Assembly: GCA_016206405.1 (NCBI GenBank)
Contig: JACQRQ010000187.1
Location: forward strand, 1-17,753
DNA: 17,753 nucleotides
Direction of reading: 5' to 3'
DNA from: Elusimicrobiota bacterium
GTDB lineage: Bacteria; Elusimicrobiota; Elusimicrobia; O2-12-FULL-59-9
Below the pieces are notes generated by a model, which saw nothing but the letters and a program-made list of their open reading frames with translations, searched no databases and had not been told where the DNA came from. This document shows positions 7,087 to 14,248 of this stretch, one piece after another. Both the position numbers and the translations under genes were made by a program. How positions within the stretch are numbered: position 1 is the stretch's first letter; each line of letters starts with the position of its first letter.

Positions 7087-7944
7087 ATGGAAGTTTTATT
7101 GATTAAGATCGGTTTCGCGCTGCTGTCGGCGTCCGTCGTCTTGTCCTTCGCGTACTTGTTTTCCAGAAACGAGAATTTCAGCTTGTGGATGTGGTACGTT
7201 CTGGGCGTGGGAATCGCCGCGCATGCGGCGGCCTTCGCCGTGCGCGTCGAGGCTTTTTGGGCCATCGCCGAGAACCGCTACTATTTCCCCATCAATTCTT
7301 TCTTCGGGGCGCTTTGCTATTTGGGCTGGGCCATGATGGTCATTTTTTGGCTGGTGGAGGGCAAGCACCGGCTGCACGTGCTGGGCGCCTTCGTGCTGCC
7401 TTTGGCTTGGATTTCCATCGGCGCCGGACTGCGCTACGCCGACCCCGCGGTCTCCGGACTGGTGCCCGCGCTGCAAAGCTATTGGATCAACATTCACCCC
7501 ATCATCCTCATGACCTCTTATGCCGCTTTCGCCAACGCCTTCGGCGTCGGCTTGGCGCTCTTGATTCAAGAAAGGCAGATCAAGTCGCGCCGCCCCTCCG
7601 CCCTTTGCTACCGCCTTCCGGCCATCGAGGAGCTGGATAATCTCAACTACCGCATCATCAGCTTCGCCTTCCCCGTTCTGACCGTCGGCATTTTCATGGG
7701 CGGCGTCTGGGCCTACAACGCCTGGGGCCGGTTTTGGGGCTGGGACGCCAAGGAAACCTGGGCGTTGGTCACGTGGCTCATCTATGTGGTGTACCTGCAT
7801 ATGCGGCTCTTCGCGGGTTGGCGCGGGCGCAAGACCGTTTACGTGTCCATGGCGGGTTTCGCGGCGGTCGTATTCACCTTTTACGGCGTCAATTTCTTAA
7901 GCGAGCTGCACGGCTACTTGTCCGGCGGAGGCGGCATCCGGTGA
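7087..7944 (+). CDS. ccsA: Cytochrome c biogenesis heme-handling protein CcsA/ResC
   Basis: The heme transporter and ligase subunit of system II. With ResB it moves heme out and attaches it to apocytochrome c. It has 285 residues and is almost wholly hydrophobic, with about eight membrane segments. The diagnostic WWD heme-binding motif is WGRFWGWDAKETWALVTW from residue 213. Likely axial heme histidines flank it: His137 (NIHPIILMTSY) and His238 (YLHMR). The start at 7087 has a strong Shine-Dalgarno at 7071-7078. Its position between resB and hemA is a common arrangement that links heme supply to cytochrome maturation. Confidence 0.94.
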   Translation: MEVLLIKIGFALLSASVVLSFAYLFSRNENFSLWMWYVLGVGIAAHAAAFAVRVEAFWAIAENRYYFPINSFFGALCYLGWAMMVIFWLVEGKHRLHVLGAFVLPLAWISIGAGLRYADPAVSGLVPALQSYWINIHPIILMTSYAAFANAFGVGLALLIQERQIKSRRPSALCYRLPAIEELDNLNYRIISFAFPVLTVGIFMGGVWAYNAWGRFWGWDAKETWALVTWLIYVVYLHMRLFAGWRGRKTVYVSMAGFAAVVFTFYGVNFLSELHGYLSGGGGIR

Positions 7945-7954
7945 GCGCGTTCCC

Positions 7955-9025
7955 ATGGCTTTGATTCTGACGGGTTTGAGCCATCAGTGCGCGGAGCTGG
8001 AGCTCTTGGAGCTCCTGGCCGCCGCGCAGGCGGCCTCCGTGCTGGGCAAGCTCAAAAGCGCCGGCTGGGAGCGGGTGACCGTGCTCTCGACCTGCAACCG
8101 CTTTGAAATTTACGCGGAGGTCGAGCCGGAGGCGGCGGCTCGCCGCCTTGACGAATTGGAGGCTTTCGCCGGCAAGCTCGCCGGCGTCGACTTGAAGGGC
8201 AAGCTCTACCGCAAGCGGGACGCGCAGGCCGTGGAGCATCTTTTCGCGGTCGCCTCCGGCCTGGATTCGATGGTCATCGGCGAAGGGGAAATCCTGGGAC
8301 AGGTGAAGCAGGCCTACGAGGCCGCCTTGGGCATGCGCCTGACGGGAAAAGTCATGAACGTGCTTTGGCAGCGGGCGCTTTACGTCGGCAAGCTGGTGCG
8401 CAGCCAAACGGCCATCGCCTCGGGGCACACCTCGGCGGCCGGAGTCGCCGTGGAGCTGGCCGAGAAAATTTTCGGGGATCTGAGCCAATGCCGTGTTCTG
8501 GTCATCGGCGCCGGAGCAATGGCCGAGACCGCGGCCAAATACTTTTTGAGCGAAAAAGTGGCGCAGCTTTACGTCGCCAACCGCACGTTCGACAAGGCCG
8601 AGTTATTGGCCGCCCGCTTCAAAGGCCAAGCCGTCCGCTGGGAGAGCTTGACCGAGACGGTGGCGCATGTGGACGTCGTTTTAAGCTCGACCGGGGCCGA
8701 CAAGGCGGTCCTAAAGCGCGAGCAGGTCGAAATCGCGATGTCCGGGCGCCAAGGCAGGTCTTTGTTTATCATCGACATCGCCATGCCCCGGGACGTGGAG
8801 GAGTCGGTCCACGAACTGGAGCACGTGTACCTGTACACGCTCAAGGATTTAAAAGAGATCGTCGACGGCCATATCCAGCAGCGCCGCCGGGAGCAGAGGA
8901 GGGCCGAGGCCCTCGTCAAGGCCCGAGCTCAAGAGTTTTTTAAATGGCTGGACGCCTCGCGCGACGGAGTCCGCGCGGATTTAAAGCACGGCTTGGACGG
9001 CGCCGGGAGGCGCGCGGCGGAATGA
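7955..9025 (+). CDS. hemA: Glutamyl-tRNA reductase
   Basis: Reduces glutamyl-tRNA(Glu) to glutamate-1-semialdehyde with NADPH, the first committed step of C5-pathway tetrapyrrole synthesis. It has 356 residues. The catalytic domain has GLSH at the N-terminus, active-site Cys47 in LSTCNRFEIYAE and the strong signature GLDSMVIGEGEILGQVKQAY. The NADPH-binding domain starts at VLVIGAGAMAETAA (about 179). The helical C-terminal dimerisation domain is short compared with the roughly 418-residue E. coli enzyme. It starts 10 bp after ccsA, without a clear Shine-Dalgarno, and overlaps hemC by ATGA, implying coupled translation. Confidence 0.96.
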   Translation: MALILTGLSHQCAELELLELLAAAQAASVLGKLKSAGWERVTVLSTCNRFEIYAEVEPEAAARRLDELEAFAGKLAGVDLKGKLYRKRDAQAVEHLFAVASGLDSMVIGEGEILGQVKQAYEAALGMRLTGKVMNVLWQRALYVGKLVRSQTAIASGHTSAAGVAVELAEKIFGDLSQCRVLVIGAGAMAETAAKYFLSEKVAQLYVANRTFDKAELLAARFKGQAVRWESLTETVAHVDVVLSSTGADKAVLKREQVEIAMSGRQGRSLFIIDIAMPRDVEESVHELEHVYLYTLKDLKEIVDGHIQQRRREQRRAEALVKARAQEFFKWLDASRDGVRADLKHGLDGAGRRAAE

Positions 9026-9936
9026 AAATCAGGCTCGGCACGCGGGGCTCGGCTCTGGCGACGACCCAAGCTGGATGGGTGCGGCGGCGGCTGGAGGCGC
9101 TCCACCCCGGGCTGGAAGTGGAGCTGGTGATCATCACCACCAGCGGCGACCGATTTTCCATGCAGCGGCCTTTTTCCGATTCCATCCCGGGGCATGGCAA
9201 GGCGCTTTTCGTCAAGGAAATCGAGGAGGCTCTCTTAAAGGGCGCCATAGACGCGGCGGTGCATTCCGCCAAGGACCTTCCGGCCGCCCTCCTGGACGTT
9301 TTCGTCGTGGGGGCCTATCCGGCCCGGGAGGACCCCTCGGACGCCTGGGTTGCGCGGCCGGGCGGCCCCGCTTTTATGGCGTTGCCGGCGGGCGCGCGCG
9401 TGGCCAGCGCCTCGTTGCGCCGCAGGGTTCAGCTCCAGCGGCTCCGCGGCGACCTGGAGGTTGTCGCCATTCGCGGCAATATCGACACCCGCCTGAGGAA
9501 ATTGGAGGAAGGCTTTTGCGACGGATTGATCCTGGCGGCGGCCGGCCTCCTGCGCCTTGGAAAAAAAGACAGGATTTCGGGGCTCTTTGACGCCGCCCAA
9601 ATAGTGCCCGCCCCGGGCCAGGGCGCTTTGGCCCTCGAAATCCGCGCCGACCGGACGGAACTCCGCGGCATCGTCGGGGCGCTGGACGATCCCGACACAA
9701 GGGCGGCCGTGGAATGCGAGCGGGAATTTCTAAAGCGCATGGGGGGAAGCTGCGAGCTTCCCCTCGGCGCTCTGGCGCAGCCGGACGGGGATTGGATGCG
9801 GCTTTCGGTTTTCTGGTCGGAACTCTCGGGCAAGAACCCGGTGCGCTTGTCGGGGCGCGGGCGGCGCCGCGCGGCCGCCGAGTTGGCGAAAGATTTGTCG
9901 GAGCGCGTGCGGCAAGCGGCGGGAATGGGGCAATAA
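9022..9936 (+). CDS. hemC: Porphobilinogen deaminase (hydroxymethylbilane synthase)
   Basis: Joins four porphobilinogen units into hydroxymethylbilane in the cytoplasm. It has 304 residues, normal length. It begins MKIRLGTRGSALATTQA, the family start. It has AVHSAKDLP with the catalytic Asp (usually AVHSMKDVP), then SLRRRVQLQ and RGNIDTRLRKL. The dipyrromethane cofactor cysteine is Cys244 in MGGSCELPLGA, matching the family pattern. The ATG overlaps the hemA stop codon (ATGA). hemB, hemD and hemL are not in this window, so the pathway must be completed elsewhere. Confidence 0.95.
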   Translation: MKIRLGTRGSALATTQAGWVRRRLEALHPGLEVELVIITTSGDRFSMQRPFSDSIPGHGKALFVKEIEEALLKGAIDAAVHSAKDLPAALLDVFVVGAYPAREDPSDAWVARPGGPAFMALPAGARVASASLRRRVQLQRLRGDLEVVAIRGNIDTRLRKLEEGFCDGLILAAAGLLRLGKKDRISGLFDAAQIVPAPGQGALALEIRADRTELRGIVGALDDPDTRAAVECEREFLKRMGGSCELPLGALAQPDGDWMRLSVFWSELSGKNPVRLSGRGRRRAAAELAKDLSERVRQAAGMGQ

Positions 9937-9942
9937 AGGAGG
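9936..9942 (+). promoter_or_regulatory. Shine-Dalgarno site for the DUF1805 gene
   Basis: AAGGAGG starts at the last base of the hemC stop codon and ends 4 nt before the ATG at 9947. It is the strongest ribosome-binding site in the window and supports this small gene as real. Confidence 0.75.
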
Positions 9943-9946
9943 ACTT

Positions 9947-10234
9947 ATGCGAATTCGAAACATCAGCGTGGGCGGCAAAGCCTTTCAAGGCGTCGAAATT
10001 CCTCTACCGGAAGCGCCTCTGGTTCTGGCCTTGGGCCGGAGAGGCTACTTGATGTGCGGATACCTCAACCTGGAGGCCGCCGACAAGTTTCGCGGGACCT
10101 GCGCGGTGGTTCGCGGCGTATCGAGCGTGGAAGATATCCTGCGCGGCAAGGTGTCGGCGGTCAGCCGGCGGGCCAAGCGTCTGGGCGTGCGCGTCGGCAT
10201 GAGGGGGGCGCAGGCCATCAAGAAGTTTCTTTAG
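9947..10234 (+). CDS. DUF1805 (YunC-like) small protein
   Basis: 95 residues. The stretch LVLALGRRGYLMCGYLNLEAADKF, followed by ACAVVRG-like and GVSSVEDILRGKVSAVSRRAKRLG segments, matches what I recall of DUF1805, a small alpha/beta fold typified by Bacillus YunC and found in Firmicutes and archaea. No biochemical role is established that I can name. A very good Shine-Dalgarno, a short gap after hemC (10 bp) and a short gap before mfd (17 bp) show it is part of the cluster. The conserved MCGYLN segment with its cysteine is the obvious candidate for a functional site. Confidence is good for the family, none for a specific function. Confidence 0.82.
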   Translation: MRIRNISVGGKAFQGVEIPLPEAPLVLALGRRGYLMCGYLNLEAADKFRGTCAVVRGVSSVEDILRGKVSAVSRRAKRLGVRVGMRGAQAIKKFL

Positions 10235-10251
10235 GCTCCGTCACGAAATTA

Positions 10252-13212
10252 ATGACCAATTTCGGAGCCCTGGCCTACTCCGCATTGTCGCGCCTGAAAG
10301 CGGAACCCGGCCTTAAACTCTCCCTCGACCTTCCTCACGACGACAACGTGGAAGACGCCGCCAATTCGTTTCAGGCGCTGGAGCCCCTCTTTCCAGGCGT
10401 TTGCGGCCTGCCGCCGGCCGTCTTCTCCGGAGCGGATGATTTCTCCCACAATATCGCCCTGGAGCGGCTGGAGGCCGGCGCCCGCGCCGCGGTGGCTTCC
10501 TCGGAAACGTGGCGGGCGCCCACTTTTGAGCCGGGAGAGTTCGCCGCCTTAAAACTTGAGGTTCAAATCGGAGGCCGTTTCGTCCGCCAAGCGCTTATCG
10601 ACAAGCTCAGCCGCATGGGCTACCGCCGCGACAGCTTCGTGGAAAATCCGGGCGATTTCGCCGTGCGCGGGGAGGTGGTCGACGTTTTCGGCTTGGCGGG
10701 CCCGCCCGCGCGGCTTCTTTTCGACGGAAATCGCCTGGAAACCATCCGGGTCTTTGATCCCGCCACCCACCGCAGCAGCCGCCGCCTGGAGCGAGCCGTT
10801 TTTCTTCCCGCCAACCGCAAGCCCGCGCGCCCGCTGCGCGGCTGGCTCGGCGCGGATTGGAAAGAGCATCAATTGCAGGAGGGCTTTAAGTCCCACGCGA
10901 GCTTCCAAGGCAGCGTCGACTTGGCGCTGCGCCAGATACGGCAATGGGGCGAGTCCGGCTGCCGCGTTTTTCTCTTCTCCTTGAACCGGGGAGAGGAGGA
11001 GCGGCTGCAGGAGCTTTTGGACTTGAAGGAGTTCGCCCCGGGCGTGTGCCAATTTTTGATCGGGCCGCTGGCCTCGGGCTTTTTTCACGAAAGCGGCCGC
11101 GCCGCCTTTTTGACCAGCGGAGAGATTTTCAACCGCTCCTACCGCGTTGGCTACGGGCGTTGGGCCGGGGCGGCGCGTGCGTCCGGGCCGAAGCGATTCG
11201 GCTGGGCCGATTTGAGGGCCGGCGATTACGTGGTGCACCGCCATTACGGAGTGGCCCGCTATCTGGGAATGAAAACGATCCAAGAGCAGGACTGCCTGTG
11301 CCTGGCGTTTAAGGGCGAGGACAAGGTGTACGTGCCGCTGCATGAGTTCGGCATGGTGCAAAAATTTATCGGCGCCGACGGAAAAAGGCCGAAGCTCTCC
11401 TCGCTCAACACGCGCGGCTGGGAGGCGGTGCAAAACCGCGTCAAGGAGGGGGTGCGGGAGTTGGCCGCCGAGCTGCTGCGCTCGGAGGCGCTGCGCCGCG
11501 CCCGGCCGGGCCACGCCTTCGCTCCGGACGGCCATCTCGAAGAGGAGTTCGCCCAAGCCTTCCCTTTTGAGGAAACGCCCGATCAAAAAAAAGCCATCGA
11601 GGAGATCAAGCGCGACCTATGCTCGCCGCGCGCCATGGAGCGGCTGGTGGTCGGCGACGTCGGCTTCGGCAAAACCGAGGTCGCCATGCGCGCGGCTTTT
11701 AAATGCGCGCTGGGCTGCCGCCAGGTGGCGGTGCTGGTGCCGACCACCATCCTGGCCGACCAGCATTTTCACACCTTCAGAAAGCGCTTCGCCGAATATC
11801 CGGTGAGCGTGGGAAGGCTCTCCAGGTTTCAATCCATTAAGGAGGAAAAACAAACGCTCGCCGGCCTGCAGACGGGCGTTTGCGACGTCGTGATCGGAAC
11901 GCACCGCCTGCTGCAAAAAGACGTGCGCTTCAAGGATTTGGGCCTAGTCATCGTGGATGAGGAGCACCGCTTCGGGGTCAAGGACAAGGAGCGGCTCAAG
12001 AATTTAAGAAAAAACGTCGATTTTCTGGGGCTTTCGGCGACGCCCATTCCGCGAAGCCTGTATCAATCCATGGCGGGGCTTAAATCCATCTCTTTGATCG
12101 AGACGCCGCCGGCCGGAAGGCAGGCCGTGCAGACCGTCGTCTCGGCGTGGGATGAGGCCATGGTGCGCGGGGCGATCCTGCACGAGCTGGAGCGGGGAGG
12201 GCAGGTTTATTACGTCCACAACCGCGTTCAAACCCTGCCGCAGAGGCTGGCTTATTTGCACGGCCTCTTGCCGGGCGTGCGCATTCAAATGGCCCACGGA
12301 CAATTGTCGGGGGCCGCTTTGGAAAAGACGATGTGGGAGTTTTTCCATAAAAAATTCGACGTCCTGGCGGCCTCCTCGATCATCGAATCCGGCCTGGACA
12401 ATCCAGCGGTCAACACGATGATCATCGAAAACGCCCACGAGTTCGGGTTGGCGCAGCTTTATCAGCTCCGCGGGCGCATCGGCCGCGAGAGGCAGAAGGC
12501 CGCGTGCTACCTGCTCCACGGGGCCGGCGCGGCGTCGCAGATGAGCGAGGAGGGCGCCAAGCGCCTGGAAGCCTTGCGCGAGTTCTCCGACCTCGGCTCC
12601 GGCTTTCGCCTGGCGATGCGGGATTTGGAAATGCGCGGCGCCGGCGATCTCATCGGAAGCCGGCAGCACGGCTTCCTGAGCGCCGTCGGCCTGGAGTTTT
12701 ACTGCGATCTATTAAACGGAGAAATCGACAGGCTCAAGGGCGCGGGCGCGGCGGACGCGCTCCGGGATCAGGCCGTATGGATGGACGTCAAGCTGCCCAT
12801 GTCCATTCCCCCGGAGACCTTGCCCAGCGAGATGGAGCGCCTCAATTTCTACAAGCGCATCCTCAATGCCGATGTAAAAGCGCTCAATGCCATCCAGGCG
12901 GATTTGGCCGACCTGTGCGGGCCTTTGCCGGAACCGGTGGGCAATTTATTTCACGCCGCGCGCCTGCGGGAGGGCTTCAAGGGGACCGGCATCCGCTCGA
13001 TTCTTCAAAAATCGGCGCAGGCATTGGAACTGCGCTGGCAGCCCGGCCGGGAGGTTTCCGCGGCCAAGCTGCGGCGCTTTTTGAGCGATTACGCCGGCCG
13101 CATCCAGTTTCTTTCCTCTCCCGAGGGAGACGGCTTCCGGGTGACGCTGGAGGAGTCCTCTCCCCTGAATTTTTTGGAGGACGTGCTGGCGGTTTTGAAA
13201 GCCAAGGTTTAG
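10252..13212 (+). CDS. mfd: Transcription-repair coupling factor Mfd
   Basis: A superfamily 2 DNA translocase that pushes stalled RNA polymerase off DNA lesions and recruits UvrA. It has 986 residues from the ATG at 10252, shorter than the usual 1100-1180. The N-terminal UvrB-like module is compact, by about 50 residues before the RGEVVDVF segment. The polymerase-interacting domain (about 325-395) contains GDYVVHRHYGVARYLG. The motor has Walker A GDVGFGKTE (near 467), DEEH at 569-572, SATPIPRSL and the TRG region IIESGLDNPAVNTMIIENA then QLRGRIGR. The C-terminal D7 domain is present (MERLNFYKRI). The frame is open further upstream but overlaps the DUF1805 gene. No clear Shine-Dalgarno precedes the ATG. 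Confidence 0.95.
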   Translation: MTNFGALAYSALSRLKAEPGLKLSLDLPHDDNVEDAANSFQALEPLFPGVCGLPPAVFSGADDFSHNIALERLEAGARAAVASSETWRAPTFEPGEFAALKLEVQIGGRFVRQALIDKLSRMGYRRDSFVENPGDFAVRGEVVDVFGLAGPPARLLFDGNRLETIRVFDPATHRSSRRLERAVFLPANRKPARPLRGWLGADWKEHQLQEGFKSHASFQGSVDLALRQIRQWGESGCRVFLFSLNRGEEERLQELLDLKEFAPGVCQFLIGPLASGFFHESGRAAFLTSGEIFNRSYRVGYGRWAGAARASGPKRFGWADLRAGDYVVHRHYGVARYLGMKTIQEQDCLCLAFKGEDKVYVPLHEFGMVQKFIGADGKRPKLSSLNTRGWEAVQNRVKEGVRELAAELLRSEALRRARPGHAFAPDGHLEEEFAQAFPFEETPDQKKAIEEIKRDLCSPRAMERLVVGDVGFGKTEVAMRAAFKCALGCRQVAVLVPTTILADQHFHTFRKRFAEYPVSVGRLSRFQSIKEEKQTLAGLQTGVCDVVIGTHRLLQKDVRFKDLGLVIVDEEHRFGVKDKERLKNLRKNVDFLGLSATPIPRSLYQSMAGLKSISLIETPPAGRQAVQTVVSAWDEAMVRGAILHELERGGQVYYVHNRVQTLPQRLAYLHGLLPGVRIQMAHGQLSGAALEKTMWEFFHKKFDVLAASSIIESGLDNPAVNTMIIENAHEFGLAQLYQLRGRIGRERQKAACYLLHGAGAASQMSEEGAKRLEALREFSDLGSGFRLAMRDLEMRGAGDLIGSRQHGFLSAVGLEFYCDLLNGEIDRLKGAGAADALRDQAVWMDVKLPMSIPPETLPSEMERLNFYKRILNADVKALNAIQADLADLCGPLPEPVGNLFHAARLREGFKGTGIRSILQKSAQALELRWQPGREVSAAKLRRFLSDYAGRIQFLSSPEGDGFRVTLEESSPLNFLEDVLAVLKAKV

Positions 13213-13227
13213 CCGCGCCACATTTTG

Positions 13228-13233
13228 TACAAT
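13228..13233 (+). promoter_or_regulatory. Possible -10 box upstream of the first isomerase gene
   Basis: TACAAT preceded by TTTTG resembles the TTGTAAAAT before resB. It overlaps an in-frame ATG at 13232, which argues that translation starts downstream (13262) if this box is used. The gap to mfd is short and no -35 is seen, so this may be chance. Confidence 0.25.
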
Positions 13234-13261
13234 GACTCCCGTTCGAGCCAAGGCGGCGGGC

Positions 13262-14248
13262 ATGCGCTATGACGCTTCGCAAAAATCATCAGCGGCCGTG
13301 GAAAATTCAGGCATGAGCGCCGCCGCCGGCCGGTTTCGCGCGGCCGGAGCTACGCCACTGGCGGTCCAAGTGCCGCGAGCTCTGCGCGCGGCCGGAGCTT
13401 CGCCACTGGCGGTCCAGGTGCCGCGAGCTCTGCGCGCGGCCCTCGGCGCCGCCGGCATGTCGGCGCTTTTGGCCGGCGGATGCAGGCCCGGGCACAAGGC
13501 GCTGGCCCGAGTGGGGCCGCTGACGATCACGCAGGAGGAGTTTGAAAGAAAGCTCGACGACGTTTCGCCGGAATACCAGAACTATGTGAGGGCCCCCAGC
13601 GGCCGCCGGCAGTTTTTAGACGTTCTGATCCGGGAAAAAATAATTTTGGCGGCGGCGCGGGATTCCGAAGTGCCCCGTTCTCCGGGATACCGGACGGAAA
13701 TCAAGATCATGCAAGAGGAGCAGCGGCAGCGCCTGGCGGAATTCAAGGACGATCTTCTGACCAAGCTGTGGCTCGAGAGCCTCAAAGAGCGCAGCTTGCT
13801 CAAGGTGAGCGACGGGGAGGTCGTGGAATATCACAGGCGGCATCCCAACGAGGTGAAGCTCTACCACATTTTGGTCGGCTCGGTCGAAGAGGCGGACCAG
13901 ATTTACAAGCAGGTGCGCGGCGGGGCTAATTTCCAAAAGCTGGCGCGGACCAAATCTCTGGACGCCGAAACGGCCTCTCAAGGCGGCGCGCTGCCGGCCT
14001 TCATTTACGGCGAAATTCTTCCCGAGCTCGACGACGTCGCTTTCCGCATGAAGCCCAACGAGATTTCAGGCGTGATCCGAAGCAAGTTCGGCTATCACAT
14101 CATCCACAAGGAGTGGGAGAAGCAGGCGTCTTTGGACCTGGTGAAAAACCGCATCCGCAAGCTTCTTGAGAAGAACAAGCTGGACGCCCACTTGGCGTCC
14201 ATTCAGGACAAATATCCCGTGGAGGTGCTGGATGAAGAATTTCATTGA
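13262..14248 (+). CDS. Parvulin-type peptidyl-prolyl isomerase, probable lipoprotein
   Basis: A periplasmic folding helper of the PpiC/PrsA/SurA group. It has 328 residues from the ATG at 13262; the start is uncertain. A long N-terminal stretch (1-60) contains two tandem repeat-encoded units of 16 residues (RAAGASPLAVQVPRAL and a variant). Next come a short hydrophobic core (LGAAGMSALLAGG) and Cys74, a plausible though imperfect lipobox (LAGGC). The SurA-like helical part follows, then a parvulin domain at about 199-282 (YHILVGS near 201, FGYHIIHKEW at the end). Alternative starts are 13232, 13313 and a GTG inside the repeat that would give MPRALRAA, a more normal signal peptide. It overlaps the next gene by 17 bp. 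Confidence 0.82.
   Translation: MRYDASQKSSAAVENSGMSAAAGRFRAAGATPLAVQVPRALRAAGASPLAVQVPRALRAALGAAGMSALLAGGCRPGHKALARVGPLTITQEEFERKLDDVSPEYQNYVRAPSGRRQFLDVLIREKIILAAARDSEVPRSPGYRTEIKIMQEEQRQRLAEFKDDLLTKLWLESLKERSLLKVSDGEVVEYHRRHPNEVKLYHILVGSVEEADQIYKQVRGGANFQKLARTKSLDAETASQGGALPAFIYGEILPELDDVAFRMKPNEISGVIRSKFGYHIIHKEWEKQASLDLVKNRIRKLLEKNKLDAHLASIQDKYPVEVLDEEFH
13338..13393 (+). repeat. 56-bp palindromic repeat, copy 2 (tandem with copy 3)
   Basis: Differs from the consensus at one site (AGCTACG instead of AGCTTCG). It shares its terminal GCGCGGCC with the start of copy 3, giving a 48-bp period, exactly 16 codons. It is translated as part of the N-terminal region of the isomerase. Confidence 0.9.
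13386..13441 (+). repeat. 56-bp palindromic repeat, copy 3
   Basis: Second tandem unit, differing from the consensus at one site (CCAGGTG instead of CCAAGTG). It ends immediately before the codons for the hydrophobic core of the signal peptide. It encodes RAAGASPLAVQVPRALRAA in the frame of the isomerase. Confidence 0.9.
14221..14225 (+). promoter_or_regulatory. Shine-Dalgarno deciding the start of the second isomerase
   Basis: GGAGG ends 6 nt before the ATG at 14232, inside the end of the preceding gene. It selects 14232 over the further upstream in-frame ATG at 14166, which would overlap the first isomerase by 83 bases. Confidence 0.7.

Noticed and set aside
10054..10251. Extended N-terminus of Mfd reading through the DUF1805 gene.
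   Set aside because: The sequence there is low-complexity Arg/Gly, unlike any Mfd N-terminus, and the overlapping DUF1805 gene has a strong ribosome-binding site.
13267..13530. Minus-strand open frame with repeated RRARGTWTASGEAPAA.
   Set aside because: It is the antisense reading of the tandem repeats, which lack stops in all frames; no start signal or family match supports a gene.
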